Shown piece by piece: positions 1 through 9,730 of a stretch of DNA of 64,000 nucleotides; positions within the stretch are counted from its first letter, which is position 1; the number at the start of each line of letters is the position of its first letter. The notes below the pieces were generated by a model that was not told the origin of the DNA, made no database searches, and worked only from the letters and a program-made list of their open reading frames with translations. The stretch comes from Parietaria judaica. Taxonomy: Eukaryota > Streptophyta > Magnoliopsida > Rosales > Urticaceae. The translations under genes were made by a program, and so were the position numbers. The stretch covers positions 11,997,501-12,061,500 of the forward strand of contig OX940870.1 of the NCBI GenBank assembly GCA_954871525.1, given 5' to 3'.

Positions 1-1210
1 TTGACACAACCCGCAAAGGATTATGTCGGATACAAACCGGCAGTAATTCGGGTTTATCCGTCGAGAAGGGCCTTTTGTCTTTCATGATATACTGCTCGCG
101 CGTTTCCGCTTCCAAGTAGCTAGACTGAATACGATCCTCGTAAGGGATCATAATCCTGTGAGAACTTTAAGGGTGATTTCTTATACAATTTGACTTGGAC
201 TATCCATCCAATGTAAAGGACTCACTCCTGTTGTAAAGCTTGTTTAGTGTGTTGTATTTATTATTAGCCTTCTCGTATTTCTTCTTCTTGTGCATTATAT
301 TTGATCGCAGCAAATTTCTCATCATTTTCATTGATTTATTAATCATGAGATCTCACTGATTTTCCCCAATTAAGTTGGAAAAATAAGTCTGGTCACTAAT
401 AAGTTATTGATTCACGTTCTTATCAATTAAAAGGACTTAGTTTCGGTGTTCAATTTAAGCTGTGTCAGATCACAAAGTTTCAGCATCCATGGCTCAGACA
501 GGGATAACTGTGTAAAAATAGCCTCATCACTCACAGCTTTTTTTAAAATAAAATTAATTAAAAGAAAAGAGGGATTTATTTAGCTGGGTCAGATCACAAA
601 ATGTCAGCACCTATAACTCAGACAGGGATAACTGTGTAAAAATAGCCTCATCATTCTCAGCTTGGTCAAAATAAAAATGAGAAATTAGCCTCAGACCGTC
701 CTAGTCATGAACATTGTGCTTCGACACAGATGCAAGACTACTTGCACTTCAGTCGAAATCGTGTGTTCGCATCACAGGCCAAAAGCGAAAGAGAAACGAG
801 GCATCAGATCTTCCTATAATCAACAAGGAATCAAGACGCCCAAAGACTGAATCTCGGGCATTCAAACTGTCGTAAGATTCATCATTTGAGCCTCCGCGAT
901 GCGATTTCGAAAACAGAAAAAGAAAATGAAATCGAGAGAAGACGGGAGAACAGAGATGGCGATTACTTGATTAGGGCATGGTAGTGGCGGGTCTATAAAT
1001 AAGACTTGCTTGGGACGAGATCGGACGGCTACGATTTCATAGGGATTCACGTGGTAAGATGCGAGCGATCCGAGCCCATTGGGCCAGGAATCATATTGTT
1101 TGCAAGCATAGCCCAATCTTGTAGGCCTATTTTGATTGAAAAGATGCAGTGACAATCGTTTATGTCTTTTAACATGTTTATCAATTATCAGTTTTGCTTC
1201 CGGTGTACAA
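1..1210. other. Left-edge intergenic sequence, no confident gene
   Basis: I see no gene I can support here. The first 110 bases are less AT-rich than what follows and stay open in two + frames, ending at stops near 108 and 114, so this could be the last coding exon of a gene that starts outside the window, followed by its 3' UTR. No protein family is recognisable in so short a piece. A 97-codon minus-strand reading at 862-1155 has no recognisable domain and begins and ends in ordinary sequence, so I do not call it. A duplicated 82-bp block in this stretch is listed separately. Confidence 0.3.
458..663. repeat. Direct duplication of an 82-bp block
   Basis: The block 458-539 recurs at 582-663 in the same orientation with a 42-bp AT-rich spacer. 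Both copies contain GTCAGATCACAAA and CAGACAGGGATAACTGTGTA and end in a CAGCTT motif. They differ at a handful of bases, so the duplication is not very recent. I see no terminal inverted repeats or target duplication around the pair. Confidence 0.75.
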
Positions 1211-1385
1211 ACCGGTAAAACCTCTATAAATTAATACTCGTTAAATTAATAATCTCATTAATATAATAATTTTTCCCGGTCCCAACTTGGACTAGTGTAA
1301 AAATGATCTATCTCGATAAGATAATAAGATAATACTTTTTTTGAAAACTCTATATAAAACTATAGTACCAATAATATCATAAACT
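1211..1385. repeat. AT-rich MITE-like fragment
   Basis: The stretch begins with ACCTCTATAAATTAATA, continues with several AATTAATAA-type words, and ends near CTCTATATAAAACTATAG. This resembles a common class of AT-rich plant MITEs whose ends carry CTCTATAAATTAATA. I cannot define paired termini or a target duplication, so this is a family resemblance rather than a mapped element. It abuts the dispersed repeat starting near 1390. Confidence 0.3.
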
Positions 1386-1389
1386 ATAG

Positions 1390-2560
1390 TCCTCTAATCG
1401 TTGTCGTTTTACATTTATCGCGATTTTTTTATTCGAAAAGCAAGCTACTTATCACTTAAACGTATCAAGTGTATTTTCTTGAAAAGCAAACTACTTTTCG
1501 GTCAAAAATGATAACTCGGCCCTGGTAAAAAATTTTCTTTTTCGCGGCAGACGTTCCAACTTCTTTTAATTTCAAAATTTAAAGGTATTTGTAGGGTTTT
1601 TTTTTAGTGGATCTTGAGTGTTTTAAAATTTAAATGTTGTATATGTATGAAGCATTTCTAATTTTCACACTTTTATTCTATATTTGTAGTAGTTACTTAG
1701 AAAGCTATTAGGTTGAATGAAAATTAAGCTTTGAGTTTCATATTAGTTTAATGGTACATTTTACGTTTTGAATTGATTTTTTTTTAGGTATATGATGGAA
1801 TATAGATGAATTAACATGGTTTTTGTGATTTTTTTTATTACAGATTTGGGTTATATTTTAGGGTTTATGCAAATTATTTCTAATTGCGACAAAAGTACCA
1901 AATTTCCTAAAATAGTGAATTCGATATATATTTTAAATTTTTTTGATGTAATTTCATTTTATAACATTGTATATAATTAGGAAACTGTTAGTTTGACATA
2001 ATTATTTTTGTAATTTGACGTTTTTTTTTCGAATTATGACCTTATTGAGGCAAAAGTACATATTTTTTAAAAAAATTGGTTAAGTTAAGCTAGTTAGTAA
2101 AATTTTTTGATGTAAAATTATTTTATAACATTGTATATAACAAATACAATGTAAGGTTGACATAATATTTTTTTAATATGACGTTTTCCCGAATTGAAAC
2201 CTTATTGCGGCAAAAGCATATGTTTTTTAGAAATTGATAAATTGAGCTATTTCTTAATTTTTTTTATGTAACTTCATTTCGAAACATTGTATATAATTTT
2301 GAAACTGTTATTCTGACATAATATTTTTTTTGTAATTAGACTTTATTCAACTATTGCGGAAAAAGTAAATTTAGTATTTTATTTTATGAAAATATTTCAT
2401 AAGTTTTCCATCGATAAATCTATCGATAACCGATTAATCCATCGATAAGTTTCGATAACGGTAAACGATAAATTTATAGGTCTTTCATCGATAAATCCAT
2501 CAGCAAGCGATTAATCTGTCGATAACGGCAAACGATTTATCGGCAAAAAACGGCATTCAA
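1390..2560. repeat. Dispersed repeat, copy A (about 1.2 kb)
   Basis: The stretch is collinear with 7805-9040 in the same orientation. Shared landmarks in order are GTTGTCGTTTTA, TTCGAAAAGCAA, a CTACTTTTCGGTCAAAAA word, GTTCCAACTTCTTTTAATTT, GATGGAATATAGATGAATTA and a terminal cluster of CGATAA words. Inside are about three degenerate subrepeats of roughly 160 bp, each with AACATTGTATATAA followed by a TTGACATAAT-type word. No open frame of useful length exists. I do not recognise the family, and the ends are approximate because I see no inverted termini or target duplication. Confidence 0.75.
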
Positions 2561-2947
2561 ATCCTTGAATATAAGTATACATATGATTTTATTGATTTTT
2601 TCCTAAATTTATCGTCCTATGTATTGATGAAGTTATAGTGATTACCGAGTCGATTATTTAATTTTATAAGGTAATCGACAACTTATCTCTTGTAATTATA
2701 TCATTTGTACTTATCGCTCGGTAATCGACCCATTACTTAGCGGATAAGTGCCAACTTGTTGATTTTTTTATAGTGCAATATACTTACATAAATAAATAAG
2801 TATTTATCCTGCGAATTTTATTTTAAGGGTATATATATGCAACATTCGAGAAACTCTAACCAACTATCTTTCTCTTAAGTTACTATATGTATGTTTTTTC
2901 AATTTTTCTTACAAATTTATTTACTAAAAAATAGAAAAAGAAAGATA
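2561..2947. other. AT-rich spacer
   Basis: Nothing recognisable. The stretch lies between the end of the dispersed repeat and the start of an LTR remnant, and has no long open frame or paired repeat. Confidence 0.4.
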
Positions 2948-3850
2948 TTGTTGACAATTGACATGGTTTTCCACCTCAACAATCACGATGAAAGCAGACC
3001 ATGCGATCGAATATGTTGTTGCTGTGTGTGTGCGCGCGCGCGTGCGTGCGTGCATGTGTGTGTGAAGTTCGAAACAAAGGGTTTTTAGCCCGGTTCGTCC
3101 CAACGCGATAGTTGACTAAATCCTATGTATGTTTATTAGAATAAAATTGCATGAACATAAAGCAATGCAAGCAAAGCTTCTGCTCGGGAATAAGGGAACA
3201 AGGTTGGTCTGGTACAAATATAAATAAGGAGAATTCATGAAATTAGTGCTTGCGTGCTTATCCTATAGTTTGAGCTTAGTATTCATAGGCTTATTTTTTT
3301 CCATGTTGGAGATCGAGATTTGAGTTGAACACTTGAATCTCTTCCGAATTGACACGTGTGTTTTGATTGTCGTTCTCAAGGTTTTAAATACCGCTTGCCG
3401 ATGTCGTTTCACACTTTTTATTTTACGGATATATCGCTTGTCGATTGGTATCTCATAGGTAAATCGATGAATATGCCGATGGATATATCGTTTCGCATAT
3501 CCTCGAAGAGAAAAAAAATCAATGAACATGCCGATGGATATTCGAGAAATTTAATAACTTGGTCGTTCTCATTAAAGATGGTCTTTGTGGTGTATGGACC
3601 GTTATGTCCCTAAGGTTTTATGCGTGCAGGGTCGGGATCCTTATATGGGGGCATTTGCCTACTGAATTTTGCTCGTGGGCTCTGGCCTTTGTACTTTATG
3701 ATGGGCCTTTGTTAAATACCTCATATCTTTGACCCACGTCTTATATTCTTTAAATAAATGTTTTATAATTTATTCACCGTATATCATTTTGTCGTAAAAT
3801 CAAATTTAATTAATTCAATTCACGACAAGTCGTTCCTCAAATGAGACGAA
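2948..3850 (-). repeat. Degraded LTR of gypsy family A
   Basis: This is a diverged relative of the LTR at 6100-6955. Matching landmarks are TTGACATGG-TTTTCCACCTCAA at the left, TTCGTCCCAA-CGCGATAGTTGACTA near 3090, a reverse-complement TATA-type motif near 3280, and TTTAATTAATTCA near 3810. The orientation is minus, as for the better-preserved copy. The terminal TCAACA expected on the right is not visible, so the right border is approximate. It contains a 42-bp alternating purine-pyrimidine tract at 3023-3064. Confidence 0.6.
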
Positions 3851-4189
3851 ATCATACATAAATAGATACATTTATAAATTTATGATTTAGAACAGCTTAA
3901 AGGCTTCATGACAATTTTTACCAACACAGTGATTCATCACTGATCGCTTTTCATTAATCAGTAATCACCAACAAGGCAACAAAACATGTCTTATTCGGCA
4001 AACACTTTGCGTTTGAAGGAGATTCCAACCATATGCTCATGTTGAAAATATAAAGTAAAATTTTAAAAAGGAATGTGTTTAGTACGTGTTAGTCCATGAA
4101 TGTTTCGGAGGAGCTTCATATTCTCACGTCGTCTCATAGTTTATTAATATATTAGTATCATATAATTCAGCCATAAAGTATCTTTTACG
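3851..4189. other. Intergenic sequence without recognised features
   Basis: Nothing recognisable: AT-rich, no open frame, no paired repeat. The right border is the approximate start of the plastid-like DNA. Confidence 0.4.
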
Positions 4190-4640
4190 GAACAATCGCT
4201 CTTGAAAAAAAGTAAGGGCAGTGGAATATAATGAAATAGAGCCACTTTGAGGTTCCCCATGAACTGAGGCATGGAACGGAGCCACTACGAAGAAGTTCCG
4301 GGAGTTACAAAGTAAATTTCTAGCTCATATTGGGCATGGGTTGAGAACGGGAATTGAACTTTATGAGATCTATCATCCTGTTGTTCCTCAGTAGCTCAGT
4401 GGTAGAGCGGTCGGCTGTTAACTGACTGGTCGTAGGTTCGAATCCTACTTGGGGAGATTTGATTCGTTACCGAATTAACGAATTCGGGATGAAAGGGTTA
4501 ACTTTAACCATTAAGAGTAGGGAACCCGTTCCCTGTGTCTTTGTTTCTATTGCATTCTATCTCATCGTATCACATTCTGTTCTGTGATATTTGAGAATCA
4601 CCGTCAATACTTCGGCGTAGGTCCGGGATAATCCTTAAAG
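4190..4640 (+). other. Plastid DNA inserted in the nuclear genome (NUPT)
   Basis: The stretch around the tRNA-Asn gene looks like the plastid inverted-repeat region that carries trnN-GUU. It is less AT-rich than its flanks. I know the plastid flanks of trnN well enough to recognise words such as GGGATGAAAGGGTTAACTTT and GGGAACCCGTTCCCTGTGTC downstream of it. The exact borders cannot be fixed by eye; the right end runs into the truncated gypsy gag at about 4640-4690. A mitochondrial copy of the same plastid DNA is an alternative immediate source. Confidence 0.65.
4385..4456 (+). tRNA. tRNA-Asn(GTT), plastid type, within plastid-derived DNA
   Basis: The 72-nt sequence has the full cloverleaf. 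The acceptor arms TCCTCAG and TTGGGGA pair with one mismatch-prone position. The D-arm is AGCTCAGTGGTAGAGC, the anticodon loop is CTGTTAA with anticodon GTT, and the T-arm is GTAGGTTCGAATCCTAC. The discriminator base is G and no CCA is encoded, as expected for plastid trnN-GUU. Nuclear plant tRNA-Asn genes have a different body, so this is the plastid gene carried in by transfer. Internal A and B box-like sequences exist, but there is no sign that the nuclear copy is used. Confidence 0.85.
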
Positions 4641-4676
4641 CTTGTTTCGGCTATTGTAGCTCCACTACATACTTCT

Positions 4677-6035
4677 TTAGAGGTTTCTGTTGACGTGGTT
4701 TCCAGCTCTGGGTGGCGGTTGTTGTCCGGGTGGCCCGGGATTCCGTTGATGGACGGGTTGAGGTCCATGTCTCCTTCGCATGGCTTCGAGTTCTTCGTCA
4801 TGTCTGATCCAGTTGGATGATGTGTGGATCACGTCTTCGATGGAGTCGTAACGATTTACGACGATGTCCGTCTTGAACTTTGAGTCGTACCATAGTCCGG
4901 CCGTGAGAGCGGCTATGGCTGTTTCGTCACTGATCCCGTTTATTTTGACCATGGTCTTCTTGAACCTGGTCATGAAAGCTCTAAGGGGCTCTCCTCTCTC
5001 TTGCTGTAGGGCATAGAGGTTTGCCGCCGTGATCTCAGTTTCCATAAACATGGAAAAATGCTTGAGAAACAGGGTCGTCAACTGTCCGAAGTTGTCTATG
5101 GACCGTGGTTCCAGTTTTGAGAACCACTCCATTGCTGGGCCGACCAGATTTTCTGAGAAATACTGGCAGCGCCCAGCGTCTAATTCGTGCGCTTCCAGAT
5201 GGGCTCGTCCCATCTCGATCCTGAAGGATCTCAGGTGTACTTTGGGATCGGTCGTCCCGTCGTACTTCGGCACGTATACGCGTCCGCCTACCTTGAGTAT
5301 AACGTTAGTTATGACGGGCTTGAAGGGCGTCCTTTCTGGCTCCTCCACTAAACGTTCTATCTCGGGGGCAGCGGTAATGGCACTGTGCACGCGAGAGCGC
5401 ACATGAATGAGTTTCTCATTCATTTCGGCCATTGAGTGTTTAAGCTCCTCCAGTTCCGTGCGTTGGGGAGCTGGTTCGGGACGCACAGCTTGGAGGGGTT
5501 TATGTCCGTACACCGGGCTGGGATACCTCGGGTTCATGACCGGCTGGCCGTTGAGGGCCTAGTTGTTGTCACGGCTTTGCTTGTACCCCGATGGTCGGCT
5601 CTGGGGTCCCGAGCTTTGGCGACTGCTCGAAGCAACATTTCCCGCACTAGACGGGTAGAGACCCGCCAAGGGGGTGAAAAGGGGCGTTCCTGTGTCAGGA
5701 GGCAGTGGAGGTGTCGAGGGTCTAGGGCCGCTGGGTTGTCGGGGTTGATTTTGCCTCGACGCTTGCGGATTATCCAGGTCGGCAAAGTCGAGATGGACAG
5801 CGTTGAGGCCTATCCGGCCTTGATACCCAGAGCTCTGTCCCGGATCAGCCCGGTTACTAGTCTGACGATGCTCATTACGGGCTCGATTTGCTTCAAGAGA
5901 CTCGAGTCGCTGGCGCAACTCTCGATTCTCAGCGGCACTAGCCTCTAGTTGAGATTGCAGGTTATTCGACTCCGTGTTTCGGTCTGGGTTGTTCACCTCA
6001 GACTCGTTCACGATTGCGATTTCGTCGTTGCTCAT
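4677..6035 (-). pseudogene. Ty3/gypsy gag, interrupted and truncated
   Basis: Gag is the structural protein that packages retrotransposon RNA in cytoplasmic particles. On the minus strand the frame opens at an ATG at 6035-6033 with a Q/R/N-rich coiled-coil-like N-terminus, then a proline-rich linker. It is broken by a single in-frame TAG at 5561-5559. The same frame then reopens and carries the retrotransposon gag core: YDGTTDPKVHLRSF, then FSENLVGPAMEWFSKL, then LYALQQERGEPLRAFMTRF, all typical of plant Athila/Tat-type gypsy elements. The frame ends at 4677, before any zinc knuckle, protease or reverse transcriptase, where the element is cut off next to plastid DNA. The gene cannot make a working product; both the stop and the missing 3' part are seen directly. 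Confidence 0.85.
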
Positions 6036-6080
6036 GTTTGCAGAGTGCTTTGAGCTTTTAGAAGTTAGCGAGATCAATTT

Positions 6081-6098
6081 CCCACAGACGGCGCCAAA
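6081..6098 (-). other. Primer-binding site of gypsy family A
   Basis: Directly inside the LTR, the minus strand reads TTTGGCGCCGTCTGTGGG. TGGCGCC-containing primer sites are common in plant gypsy elements and pair with a tRNA 3' end. Its place between the LTR end (6100) and gag (6035) fixes the minus orientation of this element. Confidence 0.7.
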
Positions 6099-6099
6099 C

Positions 6100-6955
6100 T
6101 GTTGACGTGGTTTCCCACCTCAATCAGTCAAGTGTGACTTGTGAGCGTATGATATTTTTTAATAGAACAATTTGGTGGAATTCGATCTCTCACGTTGCAA
6201 GCTCTTCATTCACTCACGATATATGTATATATATAAAAGCAATATAAATGAGACGAGGGGTATTTTTTATAGAGTTTCGTCCCAAGGCGATAGTTGACTA
6301 CTTCCTCTGTTAGTTTATTGCGACAATAGACATAGACGGATAGCTACAGACAGCTAGATCACGCCTAGGAATGGAAATAAATAGAAAAGAAAGGAAAGAA
6401 TACAACAAAATCTCAAGTGAACAAGAATGCCGGGTATAAGCTTTTTGGTGTATTCTCTCAGGGTTGCTAGTATGCGTGTATCTGTTGATCTGAGCTTGAG
6501 CTTGGTATTTATAGGCTTCAATTCTTCCCGTTGGTCGTCCAGGAATCATGGGGTCTTCTCTCTGTGCTGACCGGGCTGAATGGACGACCTTGCTACACGT
6601 GTCCCATGACTTCGTTCTCATCGTCGTGTTTGAATTATGCCCGTTGGAGGCTTGACTCCGTACTCCTGGTCTTCCGCTTGGATTTGAAGTGGGATGCCGG
6701 GTAGAGAATATGACAACTCTACCCTCGTCTTTCTGGATTGTTGTCGAATGGATATTGGGCCTTAGAGCCCTTTAGGCCGAGTAGCCTTGTATCCGTCGGC
6801 TTTGGTCTGATTGAGAATCTCATTGGGCTCTCAATTGGGCTTTTACGAATATCAATTTATTTCTTTAAGCCTTTTATCATGGTTTGTAAATTTAATTAAT
6901 TCACAACTTTAGCACTTTATGTCATATTAAATAATGACGAATTTGTACATCAACA
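6100..6955 (-). repeat. 5' LTR of gypsy family A (856 bp)
   Basis: The LTR is bounded by TGTTGA (6100-6105) and TCAACA (6950-6955), perfect 6-bp inverted ends. On the minus strand it carries a TATA-type motif, complement of TATTTATAGG near 6510, which is the likely promoter. The downstream partner LTR is missing because the element is truncated inside gag. It landed inside a SINE-like sequence whose 3' half continues at 6956. Related copies are at 2948-3850 and 56350-57135. Confidence 0.8.
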
Positions 6956-7116
6956 GTTTCGTGTTCGAATTGGGACACAAATGTGTGCCCCCTTTACATA
7001 TGTGAACTTGACTAATAATATCACATGTCTTACACTTAATATATCGCGTAATGTAAATTGTAGTTGTAAGAGTGTAATGTCTCTTGACCGATAGTGTCAC
7101 TCAACTCTCATTAAAA
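6956..7116 (+). repeat. 3' part of a SINE, cut by the LTR insertion
   Basis: This aligns in order with the 3' two thirds of the SINE at 55835-56038: a B-box-like GTGTTCGAATTGGG, then TGTGCCCCCTTTACATATGT, TCTTACACTT-AATATAT, TTGACCGATAGTG and a final ATTAAAAAAAT tail. The 5' part with the A box is absent, and the break coincides with the LTR end at 6955. This suggests the gypsy element inserted into an older SINE. Confidence 0.6.
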
Positions 7117-7804
7117 AAATGAGCGAAATCGAGAATGGTAATCGGGGTCATAGTCATTCTTGGCTCGGTCACGATAGAATCAGTTCTCTAAATTTTGGGC
7201 ACAAGTAGGATAAAATCTCATTTCCCCAAAGTCAGTTCTTGAAAATACAATTTTTATTTTTACTCAATCTATTTATTAACAATCGAAATATGTATCTTAT
7301 TAAAATATTAATATAATCTAAAGGCTATATCCAAAGTCCAACAAAATTCTATAGTTATAATCTAAAGTTCTAAAACAAATGAAGTTTAAATGTAGGATGA
7401 AAAGTCTCCAATGAAAAAATTATAAAAAATTTGTAGTGTTTACAAAGGATTTATAATTTATATGAGTTCATTAAGCGAATTAGTGAGAGATATGCAACTT
7501 CGAAGTGAAGTGACTAGACTACGCTACCTTTCATCTTCGCATTGCCCCCCTCACCGATGTTATTACTGCTGACACCTTCTCGGGTCAGGGGTGGACGTGG
7601 GCGTAGAGGCGCTAGTGACGTTTTGTAAGCGCACATGAACACGTGGCATAGGGGCGGGGCGACATATGCTCGGGTCTCGGGTTCCTCGCGACAGTTCTTG
7701 CCTCGAAATTAATATAAAAATGATGTATCAATGATTCGAATATCGCGAGTTTTTGATGATTTTCGCTCGAAAAATCGCTGAAATGGCCTTCTCGATAACT
7801 TTTC
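7117..7804. other. Intergenic sequence
   Basis: No gene is seen. The segment 7540-7700 is notably GC-richer than its surroundings and contains CGTGGGCGTAGAGGCG and GGGGCGGGGCGAC words, but no open frame or family could be recognised. The remainder is AT-rich. Confidence 0.35.
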
Positions 7805-9040
7805 TCCCTTAATTGTTGTCGTTTTATACTTATTGCGATTTTTCGATTCGAAAAGCAAACTACTTATCTCTCAAACTTATCAAGTGTATTTCTCGAAAAC
7901 TAATCTACTTTTCGGTCAAAAACGATAAGTCAACCCTGGTACAAAATTTTCTTTTTTGCGGCAGAAGTTCCAACTTCTTTTAATTTTGAAATTTAAAGGT
8001 ATTTTTATGGATTTTTTTAGTGGGTCTTGAGTGTTTTGAAGTTTAAATGTTGTATATGTATGAATCATGTAAATTTTTCACATTTTTACTCTATATTCGT
8101 AGTAGTTACTTAGAAAGCTATTAGGTTGAATGAAAGTTAAACTTTGAGTTTCATATTAGTTTAATCTTATATTTTATGTTTTGAATCGAATGTTGTAGTT
8201 GAAATTGATTTTTTTAGGTATATGATGGAATATAGATGAATTAAAATGGGTTGTGTGATTTTTGTTAAATTTTTTGCAGATTTGGGTTATATTTTAGGCT
8301 GTATGCAAATTGTTTCTAATTGCGACAAAAGTACCAATTTTTTTAAAATAGTGAATTTGAGATATATTTTAAATTTCTTTGATGTAACTTCCTTTCGTAA
8401 CATTGTATATAATTAGGAAACTGTTAGTTTGACATAATTATTTTTTGTAATTTGAGTTTTTCCCGAGTTATGACCGTATTGCGGTAAAAGTACATATCTT
8501 TTGGAAATTGATTAAGTTAAGCTAGTTAGTAGAATTTTTTGATGTAAAGTCATTTTATAACATTGTCTATAACTTATAAAATGTGAGGTTGACACAATAT
8601 TTTTTTTAATATGACGTTTTCCCGAATTGCAACCTTATTGCGGGAAAAGTATATGTTTTTTGGAAATTGATTAATTTGAGTTATTTCTTCGTTTTTTTTT
8701 ATCTTACTTTATTTCGAAACAATGTATTTAATTTTGAAATTGTGATTCTGACATAATTTATTTTGTAATTTGACGTTTTTCAATTATTGCAGAAAAAGTA
8801 CATTTAGTATTTTATGTTAAGAAAATATTTTATCTATGAAAATATGTATGAAAATATTTTATAAGTTTTCCATCGATAAATCTATCGATAACCGATTAAT
8901 CCATCGATAAGTTCGATAAGTTTCGATAACGGCAAACGATAAATTTTATAGGTTTTCCATTGATAAATCCATCGACAAACGATTAACCCGTTGATAAAAA
9001 ATGATTTATCGGCAAAAACGGCATTCAAATCCGTTTGATA
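7805..9040. repeat. Dispersed repeat, copy B (about 1.2 kb)
   Basis: Second copy of the element at 1390-2560, in direct orientation about 6.4 kb away, with many substitutions and small indels. The same three internal subrepeats and the closing cluster of GATAAATC/CGATAACC words are present at 8870-9030. The last shared word is CGGCAAAAACGGCATTCAAAT. No coding potential is seen. Confidence 0.75.
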
Positions 9041-9356
9041 AATTTAAGGCGCCAACTCGATCCAAAGTCCGTGAATTTCTGCATGAAATGACCAGTTTTT
9101 TGCCAAACGGGTTATGATCCGGCTAAATCCATTGAGTGAGGCTAAAATTTAAATTGCAATGAAAATGAAACAAAATGTAGGAGTCAAATGTCAATCTCAT
9201 TCAAGGTTGAATTTCTTGGATAATAAGAGGATTAAATAAAAAATGTCCAAAATACAAGCCGGAGATAAAGGAAAAGAATTGAAAAAAGCGCGTGTTTGAT
9301 TTTCACGCGGTAGGTATTTAACCTAATTGCCACTCTCTCTCTCTCTCTATACATTG

Positions 9357-9394
<38 letters not shown>

Positions 9395-9730
9395 CTTTGT
9401 CTGAACGAGAGCTTTCCCAGCGACAACTTTGAGGCAAACAAAGCTTCTTCTTCCTTCTCTCTCCTCTTCATTGGATTGCTGGTTCATTGCCGTGCACGGA
9501 CATTCCACACTCTCTCTTGACTCCGATTTGACTCGACAGATGAGCTAGGGTTTATACCGTAATCAGGGTAAGAGCATCACTGCTGTCATCTTTTGCTTGC
9601 TTCGTTTTGGGCTTTTCAATGCGAGTCTGAGGTTTTTGGTCTCTTCTAGGGCTCTTTCGTTTCTGGTGTTGCGCGATCGGATTGGTTTTGGGGTTTTGCT
9701 GAGAGGAGGAGGGGTTTAGGGTTCGAGGAA
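9041..9730 (+). promoter_or_regulatory. Upstream region and 5' UTR of the bZIP gene, with CT tracts
   Basis: The stretch before the bZIP start codon carries two CT microsatellite tracts at about 9331-9348 and 9358-9391, followed by GTTCTTTGTCTGAACGAG. A long 5' UTR is likely. A sequence AGG-GTAAGAG near 9567 looks like a donor, so a 5' UTR intron ending before the start codon is possible but not established. CT-rich tracts just upstream of start codons are common in plant promoters. I cannot place a TATA box with confidence. Confidence 0.5.

Noticed and set aside
862..1155. 97-codon minus-strand reading near the left edge
   Set aside because: No domain, no recognisable start context and no supporting splice structure.
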